A program made the translations under genes and the position numbers. Below the pieces are notes generated by a model, which was given only the letters and a program-made list of their open reading frames with translations, was not told the DNA's origin and searched no databases. A DNA stretch of 64,000 bases from positions 248,001-312,000 of the forward strand of contig NZ_JAIVMC010000003.1 of assembly GCF_020177265.1 (NCBI RefSeq), in the 5' to 3' direction. Source of the stretch: Pseudooceanicola marinus (lineage in GTDB: Bacteria; Pseudomonadota; Alphaproteobacteria; Rhodobacterales; Rhodobacteraceae). Shown piece by piece: positions 1-8,565 of the stretch (position 1 is the first letter of the stretch; each line of letters opens with the position of its first letter).

Positions 1-2926
1 TGACGTCCTCGTCGTCGATCTCCCGCCCGCCGAGCTTTTCGGAGATTTCGCGGCGCACCGCCTCGAAGTCGACGGGGGGCAGATGGGCGCCGGGGCGCTC
101 GGTGTTGGGCGCCTCGCCCTTCAGGATCTTGGCCACCAGCGCGGGCGGGAAGCCGCCCGGGGGCTGGCCCAGATTGCCGCGCATCATGTCGATCACGCTG
201 TCGGGGAAGGAAATTTCGCGATCCGGGTCCTCGACCTCCTCGCGGGTCAGGCCCTGGCTGACCATCATCAGGGCCATGTCGCCCACCACCTTGGACGAGG
301 GCGTGACCTTCACGATGTCGCCGAACATCTGGTTCACCTGGGCATAGGTGTGCGCCACCTCGTGCCAGCGTTCTTCCAGCCCCATGGACCGCGCCTGCGC
401 CTTCAGGTTTGTGAACTGACCGCCGGGCATCTCATGCAGGTAGACCTCCGATGCGGGGGCCTGCATGCCGGATTCGAAGGCCACGTATTGCGCCCGCACT
501 GCTTCCCAGTAATCCGACATCTGGCGGATCTGTTCGATATCCAGCCCGGTGTCGCGGTCGGTGAACATCAGCGCCTCGACGATCGAGCCGAGCGTCGGCT
601 GCGAGGTGTTGCCGGAGAAGCTGTCCATCGCCGCATCGGCGGCATCCACGCCGGCCTCGGCGGCGGCCAGGATGGTGGCGCCCGCGATGCCCGAGGTGTC
701 ATGGGTGTGGAAGTGGATGGGGATCTGGATCTCGTCCTTCAGCGCCTTGAACAGCACCCGCGCGGCGGAGGGTTTCAGCAGGCCCGCCATGTCCTTCACG
801 CCCAGCACATGGGCGCCGGCGGCCTCCAGCTCCTTCGCCATGGCGACGTAGTATTTCAGGTCATACTTCGCCCGGTCGGGGTTCAGGATGTCGCCGGTGT
901 AGCAGACGGTGCCTTCGCAGATCTTGCCGGTGTCGATCACTGCATCCATGGCGACGCGCATGTTCTCCACCCAGTTCAGGCTGTCGAAGACGCGGAAGAC
1001 GTCCATGCCGGTCTCGGCGGCCTGTTTCACGAAGGATTGCACCACGTTGTCGGGGTAGTTGGTGTAGCCCACCCCGTTCGAGCCGCGCAGCAGCATCTGG
1101 GTCAGGATGTTGGGGCAGGCGGCGCGAATGTCGCGCAGCCGCTGCCAGGGATCTTCCTGCAGGAAACGGAAGGCGACGTCGAAGGTGGCGCCGCCCCAGC
1201 ATTCCAGGCTGAACAGCTGCGGCAGGTTGGCGGCATAGCTGGGCGCGGCGCGGATCATGTCGACCGAGCGCATGCGGGTGGCCAGCAGCGACTGGTGGCC
1301 GTCGCGCATGGTCGTGTCGGTGATCAGCAGCGGCTCATGCGCCAGCATCCAGTCCGCCACGGCCTTCGGGCCCTTCTCGTCCAGCAGGGTCTTCGAGCCG
1401 GGGGGCACCTCCGGCCCGGCGGGCGGCGGGCTGGGCAGCTTGAACCCCTCGGGCAGGCCGGCGCGACCCTTGGTTTCCGGGTGACCGTTCACCGTCACGT
1501 CGGCGATGTAGGTCAGCACCTTGGTGCCCCGGTCGGCGGGGGTGCGGAAATCGAACAGCTCCGGCGTCGTGTCGATGAACTTCGTCGTGTACTGGTTGTT
1601 GAGGAAGGTCGGGTGCTTCAGCAGGTTCTGCACGAAGGCGATGTTGGTGCTGACCCCGCGAATGCGGAACTCGCGCAGGGCACGGTCCATTCGCGCGATG
1701 GCTTTCTCTGGCGTCTGGGCGCTGGCCGTCACCTTGACCAGCAGGCTGTCGTAGTAACGGGTGATCACCCCGCCGGCGTAGGCCGTGCCGCCGTCCAGGC
1801 GGATGCCCATCCCGGTGGCGGAGCGATAGGCGCTGATGCGGCCATAGTCGGGGATGAAGTTGTTCTGCGGATCTTCGGTGGTAATCCGGGTCTGCAGGGC
1901 GTGGCCGGTCAGGCGCACGTCATACTGGCTGGCCTTGCCGGTGGCTTCCGACAGGCTCTTGCCCTCGGCGATCATGATCTGCGCCTGCACGATGTCGATA
2001 CCGGTCACTTCCTCGGTGACGGTATGTTCCACCTGCACGCGGGGGTTCACCTCGATGAAGTAGAAGGCGCCGGTGTCCATATCCATCAGGAACTCGACCG
2101 TGCCCGCGCATTCGTAATTCACATGGGCACAGATCTTGCGGCCCAGCTCGCAGATCTCCTCGCGCTGCGCCTCGCTTAGGTACGGGGCAGGGGCGCGTTC
2201 CACGACCTTCTGGTTGCGGCGCTGGACCGAACAGTCGCGTTCGTAGAGGTGGTAGATATGCCCCTGCTGGTCGCCCAGGATCTGCACCTCGACGTGGCGG
2301 GCGCGGGTGATCATCTTCTCCAGATAGCCCTCGCCATTGCCGAAGGCGGCCTCGGCCTCGCGCCGGCCTTCCAGCACTTTCTCCTTCAGCTCCTCCGGAC
2401 CGTTGATCGGGCGCATGCCGCGCCCGCCGCCGCCCCAGCTGGCTTTCAGCATCAGGGGATAGCCGATTTCGCCGGCCTCTTTCTCGATGGCATCGAAATC
2501 GTCGCCCAGCACTTCGGTGGCGGGAATCACCGGTACGCCGGCGGCGATGGCCACCTTGCGCGCGCTGGCCTTGTCGCCAAGCGCCCGCATGGTTTCGGCC
2601 CGGGGCCCGATGAAGGTGATGCCGGCGGCGACACAGGCATCGACAAACTCGGGGTTCTCCGACAGCAGGCCGTAGCCCGGGTGGATCGCATCGGCGCCGG
2701 ACATCTTGGCGACGCGGATGATCTCCTCGATCGACAGGTAGGCGGCGACAGGGCCCAGGCCCTCCCCGATCTTGTAGGCCTCGTCCGCCTTGAAGCGATG
2801 CAGCCCCAGCTTGTCCTCCTCGGCATAGATGGCGACGGTTTTCTTGCCCATCTCGTTTGCCGCACGCATGATCCGGATGGCGATTTCGCCCCGGTTCGCG
2901 ATGAGAATTTTCTGGAATTCGGCCAT
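1..2926 (-). CDS. pyc: Pyruvate carboxylase (3' end outside window)
   Basis: ATP- and biotin-dependent carboxylation of pyruvate to oxaloacetate, an anaplerotic cytosolic enzyme. About 975 residues are visible, open to the window edge. The N-terminal biotin carboxylase domain starts MAEFQKILIANRGEIAIRI and has the glycine-rich ATP-grasp loop KASWGGGGRGMR near residue 165 and FIEVNPRVQVEHTVTE near residue 290. The carboxyltransferase domain starts near residue 535 with DTTMRDGHQSLLATRMR, followed by the tail with MPGGQFTNLKAQA. The family is about 1,150 residues long, so only the last part, including the biotinyl lysine domain, is missing. The start ATG (2926) has GAGGAG just upstream. It is divergent from the helicase gene. 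No internal stop was seen. Confidence 0.95.
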   Translation of the reverse strand, partial: MAEFQKILIANRGEIAIRIMRAANEMGKKTVAIYAEEDKLGLHRFKADEAYKIGEGLGPVAAYLSIEEIIRVAKMSGADAIHPGYGLLSENPEFVDACVAAGITFIGPRAETMRALGDKASARKVAIAAGVPVIPATEVLGDDFDAIEKEAGEIGYPLMLKASWGGGGRGMRPINGPEELKEKVLEGRREAEAAFGNGEGYLEKMITRARHVEVQILGDQQGHIYHLYERDCSVQRRNQKVVERAPAPYLSEAQREEICELGRKICAHVNYECAGTVEFLMDMDTGAFYFIEVNPRVQVEHTVTEEVTGIDIVQAQIMIAEGKSLSEATGKASQYDVRLTGHALQTRITTEDPQNNFIPDYGRISAYRSATGMGIRLDGGTAYAGGVITRYYDSLLVKVTASAQTPEKAIARMDRALREFRIRGVSTNIAFVQNLLKHPTFLNNQYTTKFIDTTPELFDFRTPADRGTKVLTYIADVTVNGHPETKGRAGLPEGFKLPSPPPAGPEVPPGSKTLLDEKGPKAVADWMLAHEPLLITDTTMRDGHQSLLATRMRSVDMIRAAPSYAANLPQLFSLECWGGATFDVAFRFLQEDPWQRLRDIRAACPNILTQMLLRGSNGVGYTNYPDNVVQSFVKQAAETGMDVFRVFDSLNWVENMRVAMDAVIDTGKICEGTVCYTGDILNPDRAKYDLKYYVAMAKELEAAGAHVLGVKDMAGLLKPSAARVLFKALKDEIQIPIHFHTHDTSGIAGATILAAAEAGVDAADAAMDSFSGNTSQPTLGSIVEALMFTDRDTGLDIEQIRQMSDYWEAVRAQYVAFESGMQAPASEVYLHEMPGGQFTNLKAQARSMGLEERWHEVAHTYAQVNQMFGDIVKVTPSSKVVGDMALMMVSQGLTREEVEDPDREISFPDSVIDMMRGNLGQPPGGFPPALVAKILKGEAPNTERPGAHLPPVDFEAVRREISEKLGGREIDDEDV

Positions 2927-3221
2927 GTCTGCTCCTCGTCTGCAGGCTAGGGTCGCGGCGCGGGCGCCGTCCTTTCGGACAGCAAACGCGATGCCGCAAC
3001 GCAGCGCAAGTCTGGAAGTAATTTGCGTGAACAATTATCCCGCGTGGCGAATAGCTTGATTGCGCAAACACTCAGCCAGAGCGGGCCCGCTATGCCGAAG
3101 GCTGTGGCCGACCCCGGCGCAGCCATGCGCCTGGCGCCGTGGCCGGACGCGCGCGAAAAGCGTAGGAACAGAATGGGAACGTCTCTTTTCCTCGTTGCCG
3201 CTTTTCGTTATTCTGGCGCGC

Positions 3222-5657
3222 ATGAGCAGTTATTCCGAAGACGACGCTTTCGAAGCGGCCGCCGCCCCCGCACGCGGATCCCTCAGCCAGCAGGCGATGG
3301 CGGGGATGCGCAGCACGGCCTATCTGGACGACCTGAACCCGGCGCAGCGCGAGGCGGTGGAAACGCTGGACGGCCCGGTCCTGATGCTGGCCGGCGCCGG
3401 CACCGGCAAGACCAAGGCCCTGATGGCGCGCGTGGCGCATCTGATGACCACGGGCCGCGCCCGCCCGGACGAAATCCTCTGCGTCACCTTCACCAACAAG
3501 GCCGCGAAGGAGATGAAGGACCGGCTGGCCGCGCCGCCCTTCGGCGTGCGCGAATCCGTCCGCTGGATGGGCACCTTCCACGCCATCTGCGTGAAACTGT
3601 TGCGCCGCCATGCCGAACTGGCCGGGCTGAAGTCGAACTTCACCATCCTCGACAGCGATGACCAGATCCGCCTGCTGAAACAGGTGATCTCGGCCGCCAA
3701 CATCGACGAGAAACGCTGGCCCGCGCGCCAGCTGGCCGGGCTGATCGACCATTGGAAGAACCGCTGCTGGATGCCCTCCAAGGTGCCCAGTGCCGAGGCC
3801 GCGCATTTCAACAACCGCGGCACGGAGCTTTACGATCATTACCAGACCCGCCTGCGGGAGCTGAACGCGGTCGATTTCGGCGACCTGCTGCTGCACATGG
3901 TCACCATCTTCCAGGCGCATCCCGATCTGCTGGCCCAGTACCAGCGGTGGTTCAAGTACATCCTGGTGGACGAATACCAGGATACCAACGTGGCGCAGTA
4001 CATGTGGTTGCGGCTGCTGGCCGGCGGGCACAAGAACATCTGCTGCGTGGGGGACGACGACCAGTCGATCTATGGCTGGCGCGGCGCCGAGGTGGGCAAC
4101 ATCCTGCGGTTCGAAAAGGATTTTCCGGGCGCCAAGGTGGTCCGGCTGGAACAGAACTATCGCTCCACCCCGCATATCCTGGCCGCAGCGACCTCGGTGA
4201 TTTCCGGCAACGAGAATCGGCTGGGCAAGACGCTCTGGACCCAAGCGGAGGAGGGCGAGAAGCTTCGCCTGATCGGCCACTGGGATGGCGACGAGGAAGC
4301 TCGCTGGATCGGGGATGAGATCGAGGCGCTGGAGAAGGGCACACGGGGCCTGCGCCCCTATTCGGCGGACGACATGGCGATTCTCGTGCGCGCCTCGCAC
4401 CAGATGCGCGCCTTCGAGGATCGGTTCCTGACCATCGGTCTGCCCTACAAGGTGATCGGCGGTCCGCGATTCTACGAACGGCTCGAGATTCGCGATGCCA
4501 TGGGCTATTTCCGCCTGGTGACCTCGCCCGCCGATGACCTTGCGTTCGAGCGCATCGTCAACACCCCCAAGCGAGGCTTGGGCGACAAGGCCCGGCAGAA
4601 GATCCAGATGGTGGCGCGCGCAAACGGCACCTCGCTGCTGGATGGCGCCCGGATCCTGCTGCAGGACAAGGGGCTGACCGGCAAGGGCGCGGCGCAGCTG
4701 TCGCTGTTCATCGACCAGATCGACCGCTGGCACGAGGTGGCGCGGCTGCATGCCACCGCCACGACCCTGGCGGACGAGGACGACGTGGTGATGGATGACG
4801 ACCGCCCGCAGGCCCCGTTTTCCCACGTCGAACTGGCCGAACAGATCCTGGACGAGAGCGGCTACACGGAGATGTGGCAGAACGACAAGACGCCTGAGGC
4901 GCCCGGCCGGCTTGAAAACCTCAAGGAACTGGTCAGCCAGCTGGACAATTTCGACAACCTCCAGGGGTTCCTCGAACACGTCAGCCTGGTGATGGACAAC
5001 GAGCAGTCGGGGGATGAGCCCAAGGTCTCGATCATGACGCTGCACGCCGCCAAGGGGCTGGAATTCCCGGTGATCTTCCTGCCCGGTTGGGAAGATGGGC
5101 TGTTCCCGTCGCAGCGGTCTATGGACGAATCGGGCCTCAAGGGTCTGGAGGAGGAACGCCGCCTGGCCTACGTCGGCATCACCCGCGCGGAGGAGCTTTG
5201 CACGATCTCCTTCGCCGGCAATCGGCGCGTCTTCGGCCAGTGGCAAAGCCAGCTGCCCTCGCGATTCATCGATGAGCTGTCCGAGGAGGACGTGGAAGTG
5301 CTGACGCCCCCGGGCCTCTACGGCGGCGGCTATGGCGCGGCCTCGGGCGGATCGGTGCAGTCGGGCATGGAGAGCCGCATGGCGGAGGCCAATGTCTACA
5401 ACTCCCCCGGCTGGCGCCGGATGCAGGCACGTGCCTCGGACCGTCCGGTCAGCCAGCCGCGCGAAACCCGCGGCTCGGTCATCGACATGACGGCGGCCTC
5501 GACTCACACGGTGGGCGAGCGGGTTTTCCACCAGAAATTCGGCTATGGCGAGATCCTGGGCGTCGAGGGCGACAAGCTGGAGATTGCCTTCGACAAGGCC
5601 GGGGTGAAGAAGGTCGTGGCGAAATTCGTCACTAACCCCGACGACGTCCCCTTCTGA
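3222..5657 (+). CDS. uvrD: ATP-dependent DNA helicase UvrD/PcrA
   Basis: Superfamily 1A 3'-5' DNA helicase used in excision and mismatch repair and fork clearance. The 811-residue product has the Q motif LNPAQREAV, Walker A GAGTGKT near residue 57, Walker B VDEYQDTN near residue 247, motif III GDDDQSIYGWRGA, motif IV LEQNYRST, and late motifs TLHAAKGLEFPVIFLPG and YVGITRAEEL. The C-terminus keeps a Tudor-like segment (GERVFHQKFGYGEILGVEGD), typical of UvrD/PcrA. I chose ATG 3222 (MSSYSEDD) because upstream in-frame codons give a low-complexity extension with no family character. The gene stands alone, with 295 bp separating it from the divergent pyc. Confidence 0.95.
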   Translation: MSSYSEDDAFEAAAAPARGSLSQQAMAGMRSTAYLDDLNPAQREAVETLDGPVLMLAGAGTGKTKALMARVAHLMTTGRARPDEILCVTFTNKAAKEMKDRLAAPPFGVRESVRWMGTFHAICVKLLRRHAELAGLKSNFTILDSDDQIRLLKQVISAANIDEKRWPARQLAGLIDHWKNRCWMPSKVPSAEAAHFNNRGTELYDHYQTRLRELNAVDFGDLLLHMVTIFQAHPDLLAQYQRWFKYILVDEYQDTNVAQYMWLRLLAGGHKNICCVGDDDQSIYGWRGAEVGNILRFEKDFPGAKVVRLEQNYRSTPHILAAATSVISGNENRLGKTLWTQAEEGEKLRLIGHWDGDEEARWIGDEIEALEKGTRGLRPYSADDMAILVRASHQMRAFEDRFLTIGLPYKVIGGPRFYERLEIRDAMGYFRLVTSPADDLAFERIVNTPKRGLGDKARQKIQMVARANGTSLLDGARILLQDKGLTGKGAAQLSLFIDQIDRWHEVARLHATATTLADEDDVVMDDDRPQAPFSHVELAEQILDESGYTEMWQNDKTPEAPGRLENLKELVSQLDNFDNLQGFLEHVSLVMDNEQSGDEPKVSIMTLHAAKGLEFPVIFLPGWEDGLFPSQRSMDESGLKGLEEERRLAYVGITRAEELCTISFAGNRRVFGQWQSQLPSRFIDELSEEDVEVLTPPGLYGGGYGAASGGSVQSGMESRMAEANVYNSPGWRRMQARASDRPVSQPRETRGSVIDMTAASTHTVGERVFHQKFGYGEILGVEGDKLEIAFDKAGVKKVVAKFVTNPDDVPF

Positions 5658-5820
5658 GGGCGCTTGGCTGGCCGGATCCTCTCCTGCAGCTACCTTGATC
5701 TGGTGTCCCCGAAAGGACGCCGCAGCCGCAGCTCGGCTGTAGGGTGGCCTACTTTTACCAAGGGCGATCGGACCGCCCGATCCCGCGCGGCTCCATGCCC
5801 TGTATCGCGCTGCCCCCCTG

Positions 5821-5842
5821 CTTCACCTTGTCGGAAATACTC
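5821..5842 (-). repeat. Dispersed intergenic repeat, copy A (core only)
   Basis: Minus-strand core GAGTATTTCCGACAAGGTGA, continuing AG. It belongs to a repeat family found at about ten intergenic places in this window. It sits between uvrD and the small-RNA array. The rest of 5658-5928 shows no gene. Confidence 0.6.
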
Positions 5843-5928
5843 ACGGAGCTGACCTGCGTCCCGGGAAGCACCCGTTGGATGCAGCCCTCAGCAAAGGGGA
5901 AGCACCCGTTCCCGTTTCTCATGTCCTG

Positions 5929-5973
5929 AAAAAGAAAAACGGCGGCGCTCAGGGAGGAGGAGAGAGCGCCGCC
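5929..5973 (-). terminator. Intrinsic terminator formed by the last CcsR-like hairpin
   Basis: On the minus strand the stem GGCGGCGCTC/GAGCGCCGCC is followed by GTTTTTCTTTTTC. The loop still carries the conserved CUCCUCCUCCC sequence, so the terminator is also a regulatory hairpin. Confidence 0.8.
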
Positions 5974-6016
5974 GTCATTCAACGCGGACCCAGGGAGGAG
6001 GAGAGGGGCCGCGTAT
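5929..6016 (-). ncRNA. CcsR-like unit 7 (terminal)
   Basis: The first hairpin (about 5983-6012) pairs CGCGGACCC with GGGGCCGCG, 8 of 9. The last hairpin (5941-5973) has a perfect 10-bp stem and is followed by a U-rich tract, so this unit ends the transcript. Confidence 0.75.
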
Positions 6017-6027
6017 GGGGTCCAAGT

Positions 6028-6100
6028 GTCCGGCGGGAGCAGGGAGGAGGAGAGCTCCCGCCGGTCTTGGCGTCACCGCTCAGGGAGGAGGAGAGAGCGG
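6028..6100 (-). ncRNA. CcsR-like unit 6
   Basis: The first hairpin near 6076-6102 pairs CCGCTC with GAGCGG. The second (6030-6064) is perfect, CCGGCGGGAGC with GCTCCCGCCGG, the same stem as in unit 2. Confidence 0.75.
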
Positions 6101-6142
6101 CGAAAGACTGGGGAAGGACCTTTCGGAACGTCCCCTATGTAG

Positions 6143-6213
6143 GTCCGGAGATGCCAGGGAGGAGGAGAGGCATCTCCGGGAACAACGCGCGCCCAGGGAG
6201 GAGGAGAGGGCGG
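6143..6213 (-). ncRNA. CcsR-like unit 5
   Basis: Same two hairpins as unit 4: a weak first one near 6190-6215 and a perfect 11-bp second one at 6145-6179. Units 4 and 5 lie 113 bp apart. Confidence 0.75.
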
Positions 6214-6255
6214 CGTATGTCTGGGGAAGGACCTTTCGGAACGTCCCCTGTGTGG

Positions 6256-6325
6256 GTCCGGAGATGCCAGGGAGGAGGAGAGGCATCTCCGGGAACAACG
6301 CGCGCCCAGGGAGGAGGAGAGGGCG
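6256..6325 (-). ncRNA. CcsR-like unit 4
   Basis: The first hairpin around 6302-6327 is weak (GCGCCC with GGGCGGC). The second (6258-6292) is perfect, CCGGAGATGCC with GGCATCTCCGG. It is nearly identical to unit 5. Confidence 0.75.
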
Positions 6326-6368
6326 GCGTATGTCTGGGGAAGGACCTTTCGGAACGTCCCCTGTATGG

Positions 6369-6445
6369 GTCCGAAGATGCCAGGGAGGAGGAGAGGCATC
6401 TCCGGAATACAACGATCGCTCAGGGAGGAGGAGAGAGCGACCGTA
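6369..6445 (-). ncRNA. CcsR-like unit 3
   Basis: The first hairpin (6413-6443) pairs CGATCGCTC with GAGCGACCG, 8 of 9. The second (6371-6405) pairs CCGAAGATGCC with GGCATCTCCGG, 10 of 11; the one mismatch is a base change relative to units 4 and 5. Confidence 0.75.
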
Positions 6446-6457
6446 TCTGTGGTCAGT

Positions 6458-6536
6458 GTCCGGCGGGAGCAGGGAGGAGGAGAGCTCCCGCCGGTCCTGA
6501 CATCACCACCCAGGGAGGAGGAGAGGGTGGCGAACT
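6458..6536 (-). ncRNA. CcsR-like unit 2
   Basis: The first hairpin (6503-6533) pairs TCACCACCC with GGGTGGCGA, 8 of 9. The second (6460-6494) has a perfect 11-bp stem, CCGGCGGGAGC with GCTCCCGCCGG. That second hairpin is identical to the one in unit 6, which points to duplication within the array. Confidence 0.75.
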
Positions 6537-6561
6537 GTTGGAGCGTTCAGCCCCGATATAG

Positions 6562-6640
6562 GTGCGGCGGTGCCAGGGAGGAGGAGAGGCACCGCCGCCA
6601 GTCTCAGTGGCCCAGGGAGGAGGAGAGGGCCGACTGATCC
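6562..6640 (-). ncRNA. CcsR-like unit 1 (closest to DUF1127 gene)
   Basis: Two hairpins. The promoter-proximal one (6604-6637) pairs TCAGT-GGCCC with GGGCC-GACTGA with one bulged base. The second (6564-6598) has a perfect 11-bp stem, GCGGCGGTGCC with GGCACCGCCGC. Both carry the invariant loop. Confidence 0.75.
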
Positions 6641-6649
6641 CAAGTGTCG

Positions 6650-6868
6650 TTACGCCGAGGCGCCGTAAGCTTCCTCGTAGGCGACCGACTTGATCATCGA
6701 ACGGTGCAGGCCCAGGTCCGACAGCTCACGGTTGGTGAGAGCGGACAGCTCGGAGATGCTGCGCCGGTATTTGGAGTAGCGGGCGTAACGGGTCGCGACC
6801 GACCCCAGGATCCGGGAGAAACCTTGCTGGGGGGCCAGAGCGGCCGGAGATTGCGTTGCGTATGCCAT
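6650..6868 (-). CDS. ccaF1: DUF1127 small protein (CcaF1-like)
   Basis: A 72-residue basic protein with a C-terminal DUF1127 segment, ISELSALTNRELSDLGLHRS, preceded by a basic stretch (RYARYSKYRR). In Rhodobacter sphaeroides the matching protein CcaF1 is an RNA-binding factor encoded directly upstream of, and cotranscribed with, the CcsR small RNAs. Here the stop codon lies 10 bases before the first hairpin on the same strand. Start choice: ATG 6868 has AAGGA eight bases upstream, while the in-frame ATG at 6877 overlaps that site, so MAYATQSPAAL is preferred over MSKMAYATQ. The RNA-binding role is carried over from the homologue. Confidence 0.85.
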   Translation of the reverse strand: MAYATQSPAALAPQQGFSRILGSVATRYARYSKYRRSISELSALTNRELSDLGLHRSMIKSVAYEEAYGASA

Positions 6869-7410
6869 CTTACTCATCCTTCACGTAACGAACTCGACAA
6901 CGTTGAAACGGTCGAAACTGGTGTTGCGGGTCTGGGGCCGGGCGGTGGCGCCTCGTGTTGGCGCTAACGTTCCGGCTTGCCTCGCCGCTGCTGTTGGAAC
7001 CTTATTTGCGCATTTGCTGCGGATGCACAATGACCCGTTCTACAACGCCGCTATGCAGCAAGCGCATAAGCATTGATGACCTAAAGTTACGTGGTCACGG
7101 CTGCCCGATTTCTGGGCGGAATGTGAACGCAGGCCCAGTAAAACAAGACCGCGCGTCGTGACGCCACGTCGCACAACATGTTTGCACGAAAATGAAGCGC
7201 CTGAGTCAGCTTTGGCGTTTGAGGTGATTTTCCCGGTCCACATCGACGACGCCCCAAACCGCTTTGGTTAACGCGGATGCTGCGGTGCAGAAAGTCTGTG
7301 CGCCGCGGCGCAATCGGTTGCGGGGCCTCAAGCGGCCACGCCCCCTTGTTCCGCGCGTCAAAATGCGCACCTTGGCCCAAAGCCCGTCGTTGGCCAGAAG
7401 GAGTGCCCCC
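6869..7410. other. Divergent intergenic region, DUF1127/CcsR array and mrp
   Basis: A gap of 542 bases with no convincing gene. It must hold the promoter of the DUF1127-CcsR transcript (minus strand) and that of mrp (plus strand). In R. sphaeroides the former depends on RpoH-type sigma factors; I could not pick out a clear RpoH or sigma-70 promoter here by eye. Confidence 0.6.
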
Positions 7411-8520
7411 GTGACCGTGACCCGTGACCAGATTCTGGACGAACTGAAACGCCTGACCCTGCCCGACGGGGGCAATCTCGTCAGTCGGGACATGGTGCGT
7501 GCGCTGTCCGTCGACGGCTCTCAGGTGCGGTTCGTCATCGAGGCCCCCGATCCCGCGACCGCCCGCAAGATGGAGGCGATCCGCGCCGCGGCCGAGGAGT
7601 TGGTGCAGGCGCTGCCGGGGGTGGAGAAGGCGAGTGCCGCCTTGACCGCCCACGAGGGCAAGCCCACGGGCGTCCCGCGCAGCGCGCCGGCGGCACCCGC
7701 CGGCGGGGACTCCGCCCCCAGCCTGAAGATCGGTGGCCACCCGAAGCCCCAGACCGCGCCGATGAAGCCGGCGGGCATCAAGCATGTCCTGGCTATCGGC
7801 TCCGGCAAGGGTGGGGTGGGCAAGTCCACCGTCTCGTCGAACCTCGCCGTGGCCCTGGCGAAACAGGGCAAGAAGGTGGGGCTGCTGGATGCCGACATTT
7901 ATGGCCCGTCGCAGCCGCGCATGATGGGCGCCACCAAACGGCCCGCCTCGCCCGACGGCCAGACGATCGAACCGCTGACCGCCCATGGTGTCACGCTGAT
8001 GTCGATCGGGCTGATGCTGGACGAGACCAAGGCCGTGGTCTGGCGGGGACCGATGCTCATGGGGGCGCTGCAGCAGATGATGACCCAGGTGAAATGGGGC
8101 GAGCTGGACGTGCTGCTGATCGACCTGCCGCCGGGCACGGGCGACGTGCAGCTGACGCTGGGCCAGCGTTCTGCCCTGGACGGGGCGATCATCGTCTCGA
8201 CCCCGCAGGATGTGGCGCTGCTGGATGCGCGCAAGGCCATCGACATGTTCCAGACCCTGAAGGTGCCGCTGGTCGGCATGATCGAGAACATGGCGTCTTA
8301 CATCTGTCCCGAATGCGGGCATGAGGCGCATCCCTTCGGTCATGGTGGCGTCGCCGCCGAGGCCGCGAAGCTGGGCGTGCCCCTGCTGGGCGCGCTGCCG
8401 CTGGACCTGGAGACGCGGCTGGCTGGGGATGCCGGCACGCCGATTGCCCTGGGCGACGACAAGCAGGCGGCGGCCTATGCCGCCCTGGCAAACCGACTGA
8501 TCGAAGATGGCTTGGCCTGA
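7411..8520 (+). CDS. mrp: Mrp/ApbC-type Fe-S carrier ATPase
   Basis: A 369-residue P-loop ATPase of the Mrp/NBP35 family that binds and transfers Fe-S clusters. The N-terminal part (about 1-90) resembles a DUF59/MIP18 domain. The deviant Walker A SGKGGVGKST is near residue 130, with LLDADIYGPSQP and LLIDLPPGTGD further on. A CPEC motif near residue 299 (YICPECGHE) is the expected cluster-binding cysteine pair. The GTG start at 7411 has AGAAGGAG seven bases upstream; codons upstream of it give a composition unlike the family. The gene is monocistronic with its own terminator. Confidence 0.93.
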   Translation: MTVTRDQILDELKRLTLPDGGNLVSRDMVRALSVDGSQVRFVIEAPDPATARKMEAIRAAAEELVQALPGVEKASAALTAHEGKPTGVPRSAPAAPAGGDSAPSLKIGGHPKPQTAPMKPAGIKHVLAIGSGKGGVGKSTVSSNLAVALAKQGKKVGLLDADIYGPSQPRMMGATKRPASPDGQTIEPLTAHGVTLMSIGLMLDETKAVVWRGPMLMGALQQMMTQVKWGELDVLLIDLPPGTGDVQLTLGQRSALDGAIIVSTPQDVALLDARKAIDMFQTLKVPLVGMIENMASYICPECGHEAHPFGHGGVAAEAAKLGVPLLGALPLDLETRLAGDAGTPIALGDDKQAAAYAALANRLIEDGLA

Positions 8521-8565
8521 TCCGTCGGCTGGTGCGCGATCCGTCAGGTGAGGCCACGTCTTCCT

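Larger units (their letters stand above)
5929..6640 (-). ncRNA. CcsR-like small-RNA array, seven tandem units
   Basis: Fourteen copies of an invariant 13-base loop (AGGGAGGAGGAGA on the plus strand, UCUCCUCCUCCCU in the minus-strand RNA) each sit in an inverted repeat of 7-11 bp. Stem sequences differ between copies while pairing is kept, which is strong evidence for RNA structure. Spacing alternates: 38-41 bases within a pair and 49-75 between pairs, giving seven two-hairpin units. In Rhodobacter sphaeroides a DUF1127 gene (CcaF1) is followed by four homologous CcsR RNAs with CCUCCUCCC loops, which are stress-induced and affect C1 metabolism and pyruvate dehydrogenase. The same order is seen here, with the DUF1127 stop 10 bases upstream. 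Cotranscription and processing are inferred. Confidence 0.85.

Noticed and set aside
83..2179. Long open frame (698 codons) on the plus strand
   Set aside because: It lies opposite pyc, whose translation shows all family motifs; the antisense frame is a product of GC-rich codon use.
3090..5531. Long open frame (813 codons) on the minus strand
   Set aside because: It is opposite uvrD and has no recognisable motif.
5875..6637. Plus-strand reading frames across the small-RNA array, coding for REEER-type repeats
   Set aside because: They are a by-product of the repeated AGGGAGGAGGAGA loop; three overlapping frames are all open, and the hairpin covariation shows the minus-strand RNA is the functional product.
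5929..6640. CRISPR array
   Set aside because: The repeat is only about 15 bases, spacers alternate in length and are themselves repeated, each repeat sits in a different covarying stem, and there are no cas genes.
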